Below, piece by piece: positions 22,701 to 34,700 of a stretch of 64,000 bases of DNA. The notes beneath the pieces are model-generated. The model was not told the DNA's origin and searched no databases. It saw only the letters and a program-made list of their open reading frames with translations. Source of the stretch: Notospermus geniculatus. Taxonomy: Eukaryota; Nemertea; Pilidiophora; Heteronemertea; Lineidae. The stretch lies in assembly GCA_002633025.1 (NCBI GenBank), contig NMRB01001185.1:148848-212847 (forward strand), written 5' to 3'. Made by a program: the position numbers and the translations under genes. Every line of letters begins with the position of its first letter. The stretch's first letter is position 1.

Positions 22701-25700
22701 GGGCATGCGCATTTAGAACTTCCGTTGGCATCGTCTGCCACACAGCTGCACTTCCGCCAGATGTATGAAATGGCGACAAATGACGGATAACTTGTCTTTT
22801 CTCGCCGCTAGGAGGATTTCTCGCGAGATTGTGACGTCAATGAAGTGAATGCTCGCTGATTTTCCCTTGGACCATCCCGCCGGAAGTCAGCTCAGCTTGG
22901 AATGTTGCTACTCCGTGTTATTTGACATGCGATTCTGAATTCATCTGATTTGTAGCGATTCTATCCTCCTGGCATTTATCTTCCCATATCTCACCCCATT
23001 CTACCTCACGAAGATCAATTTCCCATTTTTCTCTTCTCCTTCCGCACACGTCTACCAAACAACGATCAGAAATCAGTCAAAAACGCACGAAAAATAAAAA
23101 AAAACATATTGTCGGTGCATTGTATCATGGCAGATATTTCATTACATATAATCAGGATGATGCCTCTGTTTCCAAAGGTGAAATCGACGAGCCATTGTGA
23201 GGCGATCGTTAGAGTTATTATGTCATCTGAGAGATCTTATATTAGTGACAGCCTTGTTGATATAGCCCCAGGCGTTGTTATGGCACTATCACCTGTTATT
23301 ACTGACACCATGCACCCCTCGTTTATATTTTATTGGCGAGAGGCAAATTCGGAAATATGAGCTCTACCCCCGAGATATATAGGAGTAACTGCACCCATTT
23401 TGAGGTATTGTTATGTTGTGGGTGTACAAACTTTATAACTGTGTTACATATTACTTGACCCTGAGATTCCTCGTGATTATACATTGATTCAGATGATTAT
23501 TTTAACGTTCTAAAGTCTCCTCTGTATCTCGCGATTCTCGGCTCAATATTTACCCTCCCGCCCTTATTTGTTCCGCACTGTAAGATCGTGTTGACATCTT
23601 GCGGACAGTCCGGAAGAGAGGGATTTGGTAAAGTTAACGACAGCAACAACATTGTGGGGTGACGAATAAACATGATAAAACCACCACAATGGCGGTCGAA
23701 ATCTCAAGGCTCTCCAGCTGGTCAAGACATGCAGAGAGAGAGCTAGGCCTATAGGCCTACTGCTGAGGAAAGAGAGATGCGGTTCTTATCCGAATATTCA
23801 TAATTGATTTTTTCTGAAATCAATATGGCTTGGAGGAGAGTATTTGATGAATTTATTTGGGAACCACCTTAAGGCTTGGTTATAGAAATTTCCAGAAAAA
23901 AGTAAGTTCTTCTTAAATACCAAAGTTTAGGTTTAAGGAAAGCATCGTTTGGACTCGTTGCTTGATGAAGACAATCTGTGATTGTTTTTGAACTGATTTG
24001 GTTTGAGCCCAAGGCGTCTTATAATGGAAATAAATCAGTGAGTGATGGCTGATTATGAATCTACAGTTTGATGAGAGAACCACCGGAGCGAGGGGTTTGA
24101 AATGATGGTTGGCGTGATGATGATGATGATGATGATTCCTTGATTTGTGATCAAGATTCAAGGTCAGAGAACGTTTCGTTGTCGGTGTGAAGGCGGAGAA
24201 AGTCCTCTGGAATCAAAGTCCGGGTGGATTAAGCCTTTGTGTAGGATTATGTCCCTAACACCTGATCATAACCGTTGAAAATGCATGGGCTTTGTATCGT
24301 GGACTTCCATTCCTGAGACTTTTTCCGCTGGTACACCTGTAGTCGTGTAGAAGGCCCGCCCGTTTCCACTACTGCGGTTTCCTCCGCGGTTTACGGCGAG
24401 CGGTGCGGTTTTCGCAGGGTTTTGGATAATCCTTCGATGGTTTAACCACAGCGTGTTAATTATCCAAATGCCTGTGAAAACCGCACCGTCGCTCGCCGCA
24501 AACCACGCGGAATCCGCTGTAGTGGAAACAGGCCTTCAGTGGGTAACTAGGCCTAAGGCTCTTGGCTTCCACATGAATACCGTAGGATACTGCCTGTATT
24601 ACTGAACTTAAAACCACTGTGTTCGTAACGATGTTCCTCTGTGGTTAGAGAAACCGAGCCCATCCTAGGGGCTCATCTCTCAGTAAATTCCTCTGTTTCG
24701 CATAAATATCCCCTCGATCGGCCTCCTATCCTTTGATTTGAATACGAAAACAGATCCACTAAATACCGAGCGGGAAAAAAACGCTGTTGAAATCTACGAC
24801 CGCGCGGCGCATTAGAGCTATATTTGATATTGGTTAAAAAAACAAGGCGAAACTTAGAAATACCGCTCCCCGCGGTTCAGGCGCTATCGGATTCTTTCTT
24901 CATCTGATAGTGTAAAAATATAGATGTTATATACTTGAACACACCAACATGGATGAATGTTAACTTTTTTTGAAATCGACATTAATCTTTAAAACCATTT
25001 AATGTCGGNGGCGAGAGGCAAATTTGGAAATATGATCTCTACCCCCGAGATATATCGGATTAACTGCACCCATTTTGAGGTATTGTTGTGTTGTGGGTGT
25101 AAAAATTTTATAACTGTGTTACATATTACTTGACCCTGAGATTCCTCGTGATTATACATTGATTTAGATGATTATTTTGACGTTCTAAAGTCTCTTCTGT
25201 ATCTCTCGATTCTCAGCTCAGTATTTCCCCTCCCGCCCTTTATTTCTTCCGCACTGTAAGATCGTGTTGACATCTTGCGGACACTCCGGAAGAGTGGGGT
25301 TTGGTAAAGTTAACGACAGCAACAACATTGTGGGGTGACGAATAAACTGGATAAAACCACCACAATGGCGGTCGAAATCTCAAGGCTCTCCAGCTGGTCA
25401 AGACATGCAGAGACAGAGCTAGGCCTAAACAGCTGAGGGAAGAGAGATGTGGTTCTTATCATCCGAATATTCATAATTGATTTTTCCTGAAATCAATATG
25501 GCTTGGAGGAGAGTATTTGATGAATTTATTTGGGAACCACCTTAAGGCTTGGTTATAGAAATTTCCAGAAAAAAGTCAGTTCTTCTTAAATACCAAAGTT
25601 TAGGTTTAAGGAAAGCATCGTTTGGACTCGTTTCTTGATGAAGACGATCTGTGATTGTTTTTGAACTGATTTGGTTTGAGCCCAAGGCGTCTTATAATGG

Positions 25701-28700
25701 AAATAAATCAGTGAGTGATGGCTGATCATGAATCTACAGTTTGATGAGAGAACCACCGGAGCGAGGGGTTTGAAATGATGGCTGGCGTGATGATGATAAT
25801 GATTCCTTGATTTGTGATCAAGATTCAAGGTCAGAGAACGTTTCGTTGTCGGCGTGAAGGCGGAGAAAGTCCTCTGGAATCAAAGCCTGGGTGGATTAAG
25901 CCTTTGTGTAGGATTATGTCCCTAACACCTGATCATAACCGTTGAAAATGCATGGGCTTTGTATCGTGGACTTCCATCCTGAGACTTTTTCCGCTGGTAC
26001 ACCTGCATGTCGCGTATAAGGCCCGCCCGTTTCCACTACAGCGGTTTCCTCCGCGGTTTACGGCGAGCGGTGCGGTTTTCACAGGGTTTTGGATAATCCT
26101 TCGATGGTTTAACCACAGCGTGTTAATTATCCAAATGCCTGTGAAAACCGCACCGTCGCTAGCCGCAAACCACGCGGAATCCGCTGTAGTGGAAACAGGC
26201 CTTCAGTGGGTAACTAGGCCTAAGGCTCTTGGCTTCCACATGAATACCGTAGGATATACTGCCTGTATTACTGAACTCAAAACCACTGTGTTCGTAACGA
26301 TGTTCCTCTGTGGTTAGAGAAACCAAACCCATCCTAGGGGCTCATCTCTCAGTAAATTCCTCTGTTTCGCATAAATATCCCCTCGATCGGCCTCCTATCC
26401 TTTGATTTGAATACGAAAACAGATCCACTAAATACCGAGCGGGAAAAAAACGCTGTTGAAATCTACGACCGCGCGGCGCATTAGAGCTATATTTGATATT
26501 GGTTAAAAAAACAAGGCGAAACTTAGAAATACCGCTCCCCGCGGTTCAGGCGCTATCGGATTCTTTCTTCATCTGATAGTGTAAAAATATAGATGTTATA
26601 TACTTGAACACACCAACATGGATGAATGTTAACTTTTTTTGAAATCGACATTAATCTTTAAAACCATTTAATGTCGGCTCTTGATATTTAACAAGGGACA
26701 TGAACATGGCGTAATAAAATACCAGCTGGAATAAGTAACGCAGACCCGGATGAGATTTAGTGGTAATGTGTTTTTTTAGAAAATGAGGATTTCGTCAATG
26801 TTGTGTTTAGTTTATTTTGAATGCATTAAAAGCAGCTGCACCTCAAGACACAATCCGTGGCGGAGTGAGAGAAGGAAAAAATACTAAACTGGAGAAATGT
26901 TGATTTGTGTTGCCCGAAGACGAAAGGCCGAGAGGTGATTTTTCAATCGTTGTTCCTGCTCTTCCATCCTGATTGCGTGCTTAGAATCATAAACCACACC
27001 ATGCCATTGGGGATGAACTCCACTTCTTTATCTAGTGTTCGTCAGCAGTCAAACCTTCTTGACACCAAAAACTCCCTGGCGCCTCGTGGCATCATGCGCA
27101 CAAATTCTCTATTCAGCCTTCCGCGTATAAAAAAACCTGAACTATTTTCCCGCTCAAGTCCCGAACGTTCGCCATTAAATTTTCGATAGCAGCAGCGCCG
27201 TTCGGACCAAAAGGCAGATGACGTCATCGGCTGGTTATAAAAATCTGCATCGGGTTTTTACGGACGTTGAAGTAGGCAATTTCGCTCGCTATTTTTGACG
27301 ACGGAGAGCGCAGTAGTTTGACACCCTGGATAATTCCGCCGCTTGGTTCGGGAATATTAATGTAGCCTATCCGTTGACGAAAAAAAAACGTATTCTGCCT
27401 GAACGAAATGGTGACGTTGTCGCTATAGTAATCAAGCGCGAGCTAAATGGCCAGAGAAAAACAAGCAGCAAAATGCACCGTGAGTGTTTAGAATGTCTCT
27501 TGGGGTTCTTTGCTTGACCTTGTCTTACTTCTATAGAGGATGGAATGTGTCCACTGTGTAACGAATCGTCAACCTACAAAGCTGTAAAACGTTTGCTTGG
27601 GATAGGAAACATGAACGGCATTTCCAGTTACTCCAAACGGAGTTTGAGACGCCCCTCCCCTACTTCGCCCCACTCTGTTCCTCTTTCTTACTCCGTCCCT
27701 CTCCTACTTCGCTCCCTCAAACTTTGGATTCGTCGTCGGAACTAAAATCGCATCACGATCGAAGTACTGTACTTTGCACACGCCGCTTGTGTAATAAAAA
27801 ACCTGGCGTTCTATCAACTTTTAGACGCAACCATGATTCTTCTTTTAGACGAAACCGGGTAAAAAAGTTGGTTGTGTCGAGTGTATTCGGTGTAAAAGGC
27901 TTTTAAGCTACAGTAATGGTGCCTTGGAGTGCCAAATTATTCTTTGTGGTGGTGTAGAATGCTGGCAAAACGGCAATGCCGCATAAAACGAAGCACGACG
28001 AAGTGAAATTAGTTGGAAGGTTCAAAGACGCCGCCATTACGTATTACGTATCGATTCCTCCGCGACGTCGCAGCTTATTTTTTTTTGGTGCCCGGCTGAT
28101 TGTTGTACAGTGTTTTTGGAATTGTAATTTACCGGTAGGTTGATGTAAAACTATTCGTTTTAACGCCTGTGCGATAAGTTAACGGCGGATTTGGTTCGCA
28201 GCTAAACGTCTCTAGTTCAAATCCCGTTACGCATGTCTTGGGTGGCGACATTCTGTCTCAGTTTCATTCCATTTCCGTCAACTAACATATTTTGGTAAAA
28301 CCAATTCGACCCATCAAGTCATTACCGGAATGTACCACTTGGTCACAGGAAAGAGAAGATGAGTGTGCTCTGTCTGATAACACAAAGTTTGGAAGTTCGT
28401 GTCCCGGTAATTAGGCAGTGAGCTGAGTCTTGTGAGAGTCATTAACCTCTTGAAACAAAGTATATACATAGAAACAACGAACATGTCTCATACTGAAGAG
28501 GAGGTCTCCACCCCGTGACCTGTCGTTGAGTGATAGGCCTAGGCACGTACGTACTCAGAAGTCCTTGTCATCATTGGGCGTCGCATCTGATATCATCACT
28601 GCGATTGGCGATGGTTACGTGCGATGTAAACAAGGATATCACCCGATCATTGTTTTGAGTAGTGTTGTCTGTGAATAACCCCCACTGTCGATCTAACAAT

Positions 28701-31700
28701 ATGTTCGAATAAAAAAACCATGGACCTATTGTCCTAATCACAGCGTTTGCACACTGCATGTCCATGTCCACTGAATTAGAATATGCGCAATGTATGCACC
28801 CAATCAGTGGCCTCTACAGGTTTGCCAGTGGGCAATAAGGCAGGGATGGGCCAGTGGCCTCGACATCTGCAGCAGTGCCTTCTATGGGCGTACAGCCAAC
28901 CGATGGCCGTTGTTGATGTCGCCGAAGGTTGATTCGGTCCAGCCGAATCAGGGAAGAAAGGAGAGTACAGAATCCCCATCAGCCACCCAGAGACTGTATC
29001 GACCACGGGGTCATTGACGACGGTGGCGAGGTACATGTCAAACATCTGAAGTTTGTTTAAGCTACAAAATCAATCACAAACGCGAAATCGAAGGAAAATA
29101 TTTCGAAAAAAGCTCACTCAGCTGTTTCATCATATCAAATTCAAAGTTCACCATCTAAATTTAAACTGCTAGGGGGAGTGGTGCTGATGATAATCCATGC
29201 CTTCACTTTATAAACCTCTGCTTCTTGTTTTGACATTGATTCTCCATATTTCGGATCATATCTCACACCAGCTGCTGCTGCTTCAAATGTCAAGGCCTAC
29301 GGTCACTTCCGAAGGCGGAGCGATCTGAACCCTTGATGGTTCAAGTTCCACCTGCTGTGGAGTCACTAAAGCCTGCCGCACACTGGAGCTATCTGCTGAG
29401 CAAAAAGTCATTCGAGACCATTTGCTCAGCAGAGAGCTCACCGAAAAATACGCGCACACGCGAGCTTTCTGCCTCGCGAGGCAAAAAACTCACCGAAATT
29501 ACGTGCACACGCGAGCTATCTGCTGAGCAAACGGTCTCGAATGACGTTTTGCTCAGCAGATAGCTCCAGTGTGCGGCAGGCTTATCGTTTTTCTTTCACA
29601 CAAGACTACACATAAACGTTCCGACTTTGCCGCCGTACAAAAAATGCAGTCCATGGAGGAACGTTTCCAATGACCTTGACCTCGACCTTGTGTGACCTTG
29701 AACGCCCCAAGGCCACAAATCACCACGAGAGCGTCACAGTCAGCGCATGCGCCTCGCGTTGCAAATGGAGCGCGCAATATAAATGAGCGGAAAAACCCGT
29801 CCGCTTCCATTGCTGAATTCACCGGCGCGGGGAGGGGTAGGCCTAGGTCAACAAAGGTGGGGGGAGGGTTGGTCTCCTGTGTTTGCGGGACAAAAACTCT
29901 ATCTGGAGACGCGCCGACTTGTTCATAATCCCGTTCCGCGGTTTATGGCGCTGCTAACTCTCCATCATTCAACCAGAACTCATGCGGTATTTAGCGTGTG
30001 AAAAAAAGATTTTGATATTGATGTATCGTCTGCATTTTAATATGTTTGTAATGTATCCTTGTTTTCATTAAGGCGATCCTCTCTAATATCCGAACTCGTC
30101 CTATCGGTAAAAAACGCCCTCTGAATATCACCACGAAAAAAGACCGCATGCGATAAATGGCCCAAGGCGTTGATACTACGGCAAATTAAACAAGAGATCC
30201 AATTGGGGATTATCGATGTAACGGGCTTCCGAACAATGGATGCGTCAAAAACGTCTTTTAGCTTGACCCAGCCCCTGGTTGTGCTTGGCAACGCACGAGA
30301 TTGGTCGCCATGTCGATACAACTCGTCACACCCGTAGCGGAACTCCCAAGGCACAACCAGAACGAGGCTGAAGCGTGTCATTATCGATTCAACTGTTATT
30401 GGTCTACTGTTCCGTCATTCGCTTTTATGATTAGAGTGAGAAATTTTATAGCACCTGAGAGCGCCGAGTATTTTATTGAGATAGTGGCTTATTTGTCCAT
30501 ATGGTGGCCTGTGCTACAGATGCATTTTGGATGAGTTGATAGGAGTGTTGTGCGGGGATTTCGTATCTGTTGATTGTTATCATTGGGTGGGCGCTGACGC
30601 TCGGTGGATGATATCAGATGAAGTTATATCGATTGGTCGACTTATTAAGGCCTGTTCATTCATTGATGCCGTATTCACGCGTGGAATTCGCGGCATCACT
30701 TCCATTCACGAATCACCAGGCTGTCGCTCTTAGAGATAAAAGTTCACCGCGTTGTCTCATCAAATACGAGGAATTCGTGGTGCAGTGCTGACGTGTTGTC
30801 TCATCCTTATGTCATTCCTGAGGTTCATCACCCGCGGTGGTCTCGGAGCCTTCTATTTCTTGGAATTATTGAACTCCCGTGAAGGCGTATCGGTGTCACA
30901 ACCAGCCGATAGGAGGACAGTGGAGGTGTCGTTCGTTTTGTCCAGTGGCGAGTTGGTCTCTGAACCGTAACATATAGTTATTATTAATCATTCTATCATT
31001 TGGATACATCACCAGGGGAGATATCACACAAACTTGTGGATAGAGTAAAGTGGAATATATAAAAGTATTATTCATCTCCTATTTGGAACTTCTAAACATT
31101 CGCGTTGGATATTTCGGATTTTTACCGCTTCCCGTATCTGCGCCTGCCCTACATGGATGTTGCGTCGCTGGCAAAGTTTGACTGGCCGATGGGTTTGACT
31201 GATGATGCAAGACTCTGGCAGTGTAGACAGTTAAATCGAATGATGTTACACAGTGGATTTGACTGTCCTTCGGGTACCCTTAGGATACCTGACCGTCTCC
31301 CGTTACACTCTAGCAGGATGTCACCTCCAAAAGACACTGTTGCTCCTAAGACAGGCCTCACTTCAGGTTAGCTATGTTGTGATTTGTGGGTCTTTTTTTC
31401 GTACACTGTCCTTAAATTAGCAATTATTGCCACATACGTTCACATACCTAACTTTCCTTGTTTCGCTTTCACTGAAATTGTGATTTGTTTTCGGTGTACT
31501 TTTTACGCGTCGGTGAACCCCATCGGTCAAGCGCAAATCCGTAATTTTGCTGTCACCTTGTTGTGGTCGTTTCAGTGGGTAAACGAGCCAGGGCGTTTTA
31601 TCTTGCCGGTAAACGCCGTATTCATAAAGGTGGCAAAAGACATGTCCTTTTTCGTTGCCACAGTTTGAAATTGGCGAAGGGCAAAAAAGTATTTTTTCTG

Positions 31701-34700
31701 TACCGATCTTGAATCGGCAAAGGGCAAATTCTTTTTCGCTGTCACGGTCTGAAAGTTGGCGAAGAGCGTACGATTTTTCCGCTCTCACCAAATTGTTCTG
31801 ATCGTTTTACCAATAGAAGCCGAAGGATGCTTGCATGCATGCGTCATCGACCAAATTAAACAAAGGGCACAGAATATTCTGATGAATCAGCGACATTTTA
31901 CGCGTTGGAACGTGATAATTATGAATTCGCGTTTTTTTATAAGTGAGAAAAGCCACACCTGTTAGACCCGGTCACAGCTGGTCGTCTCCGACCCCATATG
32001 GAGGTGAAGGCTTTGCAAATTCGGGTGAAATATTGAAGATGTGTTTTTCAAAAGAGGTTTTAACACGTAGTTTTCTGTTCCGTAATGTAATACGGTCAAC
32101 TCAAACTGGGTTATTATTCCTTGTAATGCATCCGATCTCCTCCTACGAAAGACGAGGCCTTTTGCTCGGTTCTCAAGTGCTGGGCGAGACGTAGTGTACT
32201 TTTCGTTTCGTTTCCTCGTGGATGTCGTGGCATCAGGCTGGCTTTCCAACTCCCCCCCCCTCCGTTTTCCGGGTCCCACATTGGACATAAATTCCGAGAA
32301 GCCATCGACTCCGCTGCAAAGATGCCAATTCTCTTTGTTTACTTCATTCCGGAATGTCATTTCCAAGTGTCGCCCTCTATGAACTGGAGGATACACTACT
32401 AGAGACGTCTTGTCTTCGCGACCTTTTTGCGCTGCTGTGTTGTGCAGGCGATTCCTATACATAAAGCTGCCTTATTGATCCTTGCCTTGACTTTATCTCC
32501 GTGACAGCTACATCAGCTTCAAAATATTGCAGTGGGGTACAACCATCTCCGCCTGTCTCTCAGCTGTTAATCAAATTCTAAGAGCCACCGGGACTTATCA
32601 ATTTGCGCTCTCTCAGGGTCCAGATTTCGCGGGAAAACGTCTCAAGAATGCAATACCGATTCTACACTGTATGTCTCTCAATGTAGACATGAGAAGCAAG
32701 AGTGAGCACGGTGGGAGTGATGGGCATGAGGTCTGCTGCTCTATATGATGAAATAAATACCTCTCATACCGTCTAAGATCACGAATCAAATATGCCAGGG
32801 TCTTTGACGGCAGACATGCACACACATCCGGTGGCCTGAATCCGTCGTCTCCTGTGACCTCCATTGTGTGTTGTTCACTCAATACAAGTCTTTTTCTTCA
32901 ATTATAACCGTCATAATGAATGATTCAGATGATGCTAATCAATACCTACTCCCACAACGCCGAGAACTCATTGAAATGTACAGGGTTCACAGTGAGGAGA
33001 GATGTATCAGGTCTAGTTACAGTGGTAAAGACGACGGATGATACTTCTGGTCAACCATGAGAAAATCTGCCGGGGTAGACTATTCATCGATGAATGCAGA
33101 AGATTGGGTCAGAAACAAAAGAGTTAGGCCTATTAATACATATCTCATCAGTCTCCGGCAGTGTCTACAGTCAAAACGAAAAGGGCATCCTCCCATCGCA
33201 GGGCTTTGGTATCGCTCCTCTTCATACGTATGAAGAACGTATGAACAGGAGGGATACCAAAGCCCTGCGATGGGAGGATGTGAAAAGGCCAACTTTCATT
33301 TCAACTAGGGACTGACGTGAAATATTGTTGATTGATGATATAGGCCTACGTAGTATTTCTCTGTCCATGCAGCTGTTCGATGATAAACATGCCCAAAATG
33401 AACAATACTGCAGTGTTTATACTTTATTGAAAGAGATTATAGTGAGTTTTCACAATAAACTGCGTTGCAGCTTAGGCAGATGTGGCAGGAACAGGCCTGC
33501 GGGTCGTTGGCCTACCGACAGGATACGACCAATGATGATGCCATCGGGTTGTGATGGAACAAAGACCGGGTCCATTCCCACGGACCTCCCTTACAAAATA
33601 GGCCCTATTGCCGATTCATTTGAGGCTGCAGCCTCCCTCCACAATCAATTGTCATGATTATTCTGCACTTCGTGACACCAAATTGAAAATGTGAGCGTGA
33701 ATTAATAATTTAATTCAACGGTAAAAGGTAATTTTAATGATTGAAACTCTTTGTTTCGTGGGAACTGGTCCTAAATAAGCGAGTGGATGACTGATTGAAC
33801 AGATGTGAACGGGGCTGTAGGCCTGGGAACAAAATAAAACCATGTAATGGCCAAATTGTATGGTCATGGATTTGTGAGAGGATATACCATAGTAATATCC
33901 GGACGGTTTTATCAGGGGCCTGCATGCCAGCCACTCTGGCCTTTGTTTTGAAGGAACAGTCCGTCATTTGCAAATCTGTGCATGGTAAACACAGCGATGT
34001 TTTAGTTGGTACTTCAATGCTGGTCGATAAAAATAAGATAAAACTTAGTTTTAATGTTAATTATAGTGCACAACCAGAAGGCAGTTGTTTGATCTTTTTT
34101 CTGTTGATGTGCCTTGAATGTTCTAGAAATTAATCGAAATGTTATGCCAGACAATACGTTGTGGATGAGGAACGTCTACGATGTTTGTTCTTCCGCCCTC
34201 TCAGTCCCCTTTGTGGGACATTGCTGAAGTTTCCCTCGTCGTGTGGGCGAGATTGAGTTCGTATAATCTTGTCTAAAAGAGTCGGAGGAAAAAATCCGCA
34301 CTCTGTTACCTGAAGTCCGTTTTCTTACACAGCCTACGCCTCTATTTGGCTCGTTTGCGGAACTTGCATGGCATTGCCTAATGTGATTGGTTCAATGCCG
34401 CAGCTGCACCGGGGATGCAGGATTGAGAGTCTCTGATTGGCCCGATGGACAGGACGGTGCGAAGCAGCCGCTGCGCCGTTCTGGGGTTCTCGTCAAGACA
34501 GGGGATGTGCATTCAAGCTTACACTCAAGAAAGGGGTGAATCAGCCAGGGCTTTTCTCAGTCAAAAACATTCTATCATTTCAGAAACCGCTTCAGCAGAA
34601 AACAGCCGCATCAGCTCGCCAGTGAATTTGTCGTCTGCTAAGGGTGGTCCGGATGCAGATGGTTCGTTTGTTGATCAGAATGGTAATGCTGCCCTTGAGA

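Noticed and set aside
28141-28240. B-box-like GTTCAAATCCC
   Set aside because: No T-stem pairing and no acceptor stem; chance match.
33325-34133. Frames of about 110 codons shared by both duplication copies (also 43109-43935)
   Set aside because: Identity reflects the duplication, not selection. They lack NOL4-family motifs and convincing splice sites.
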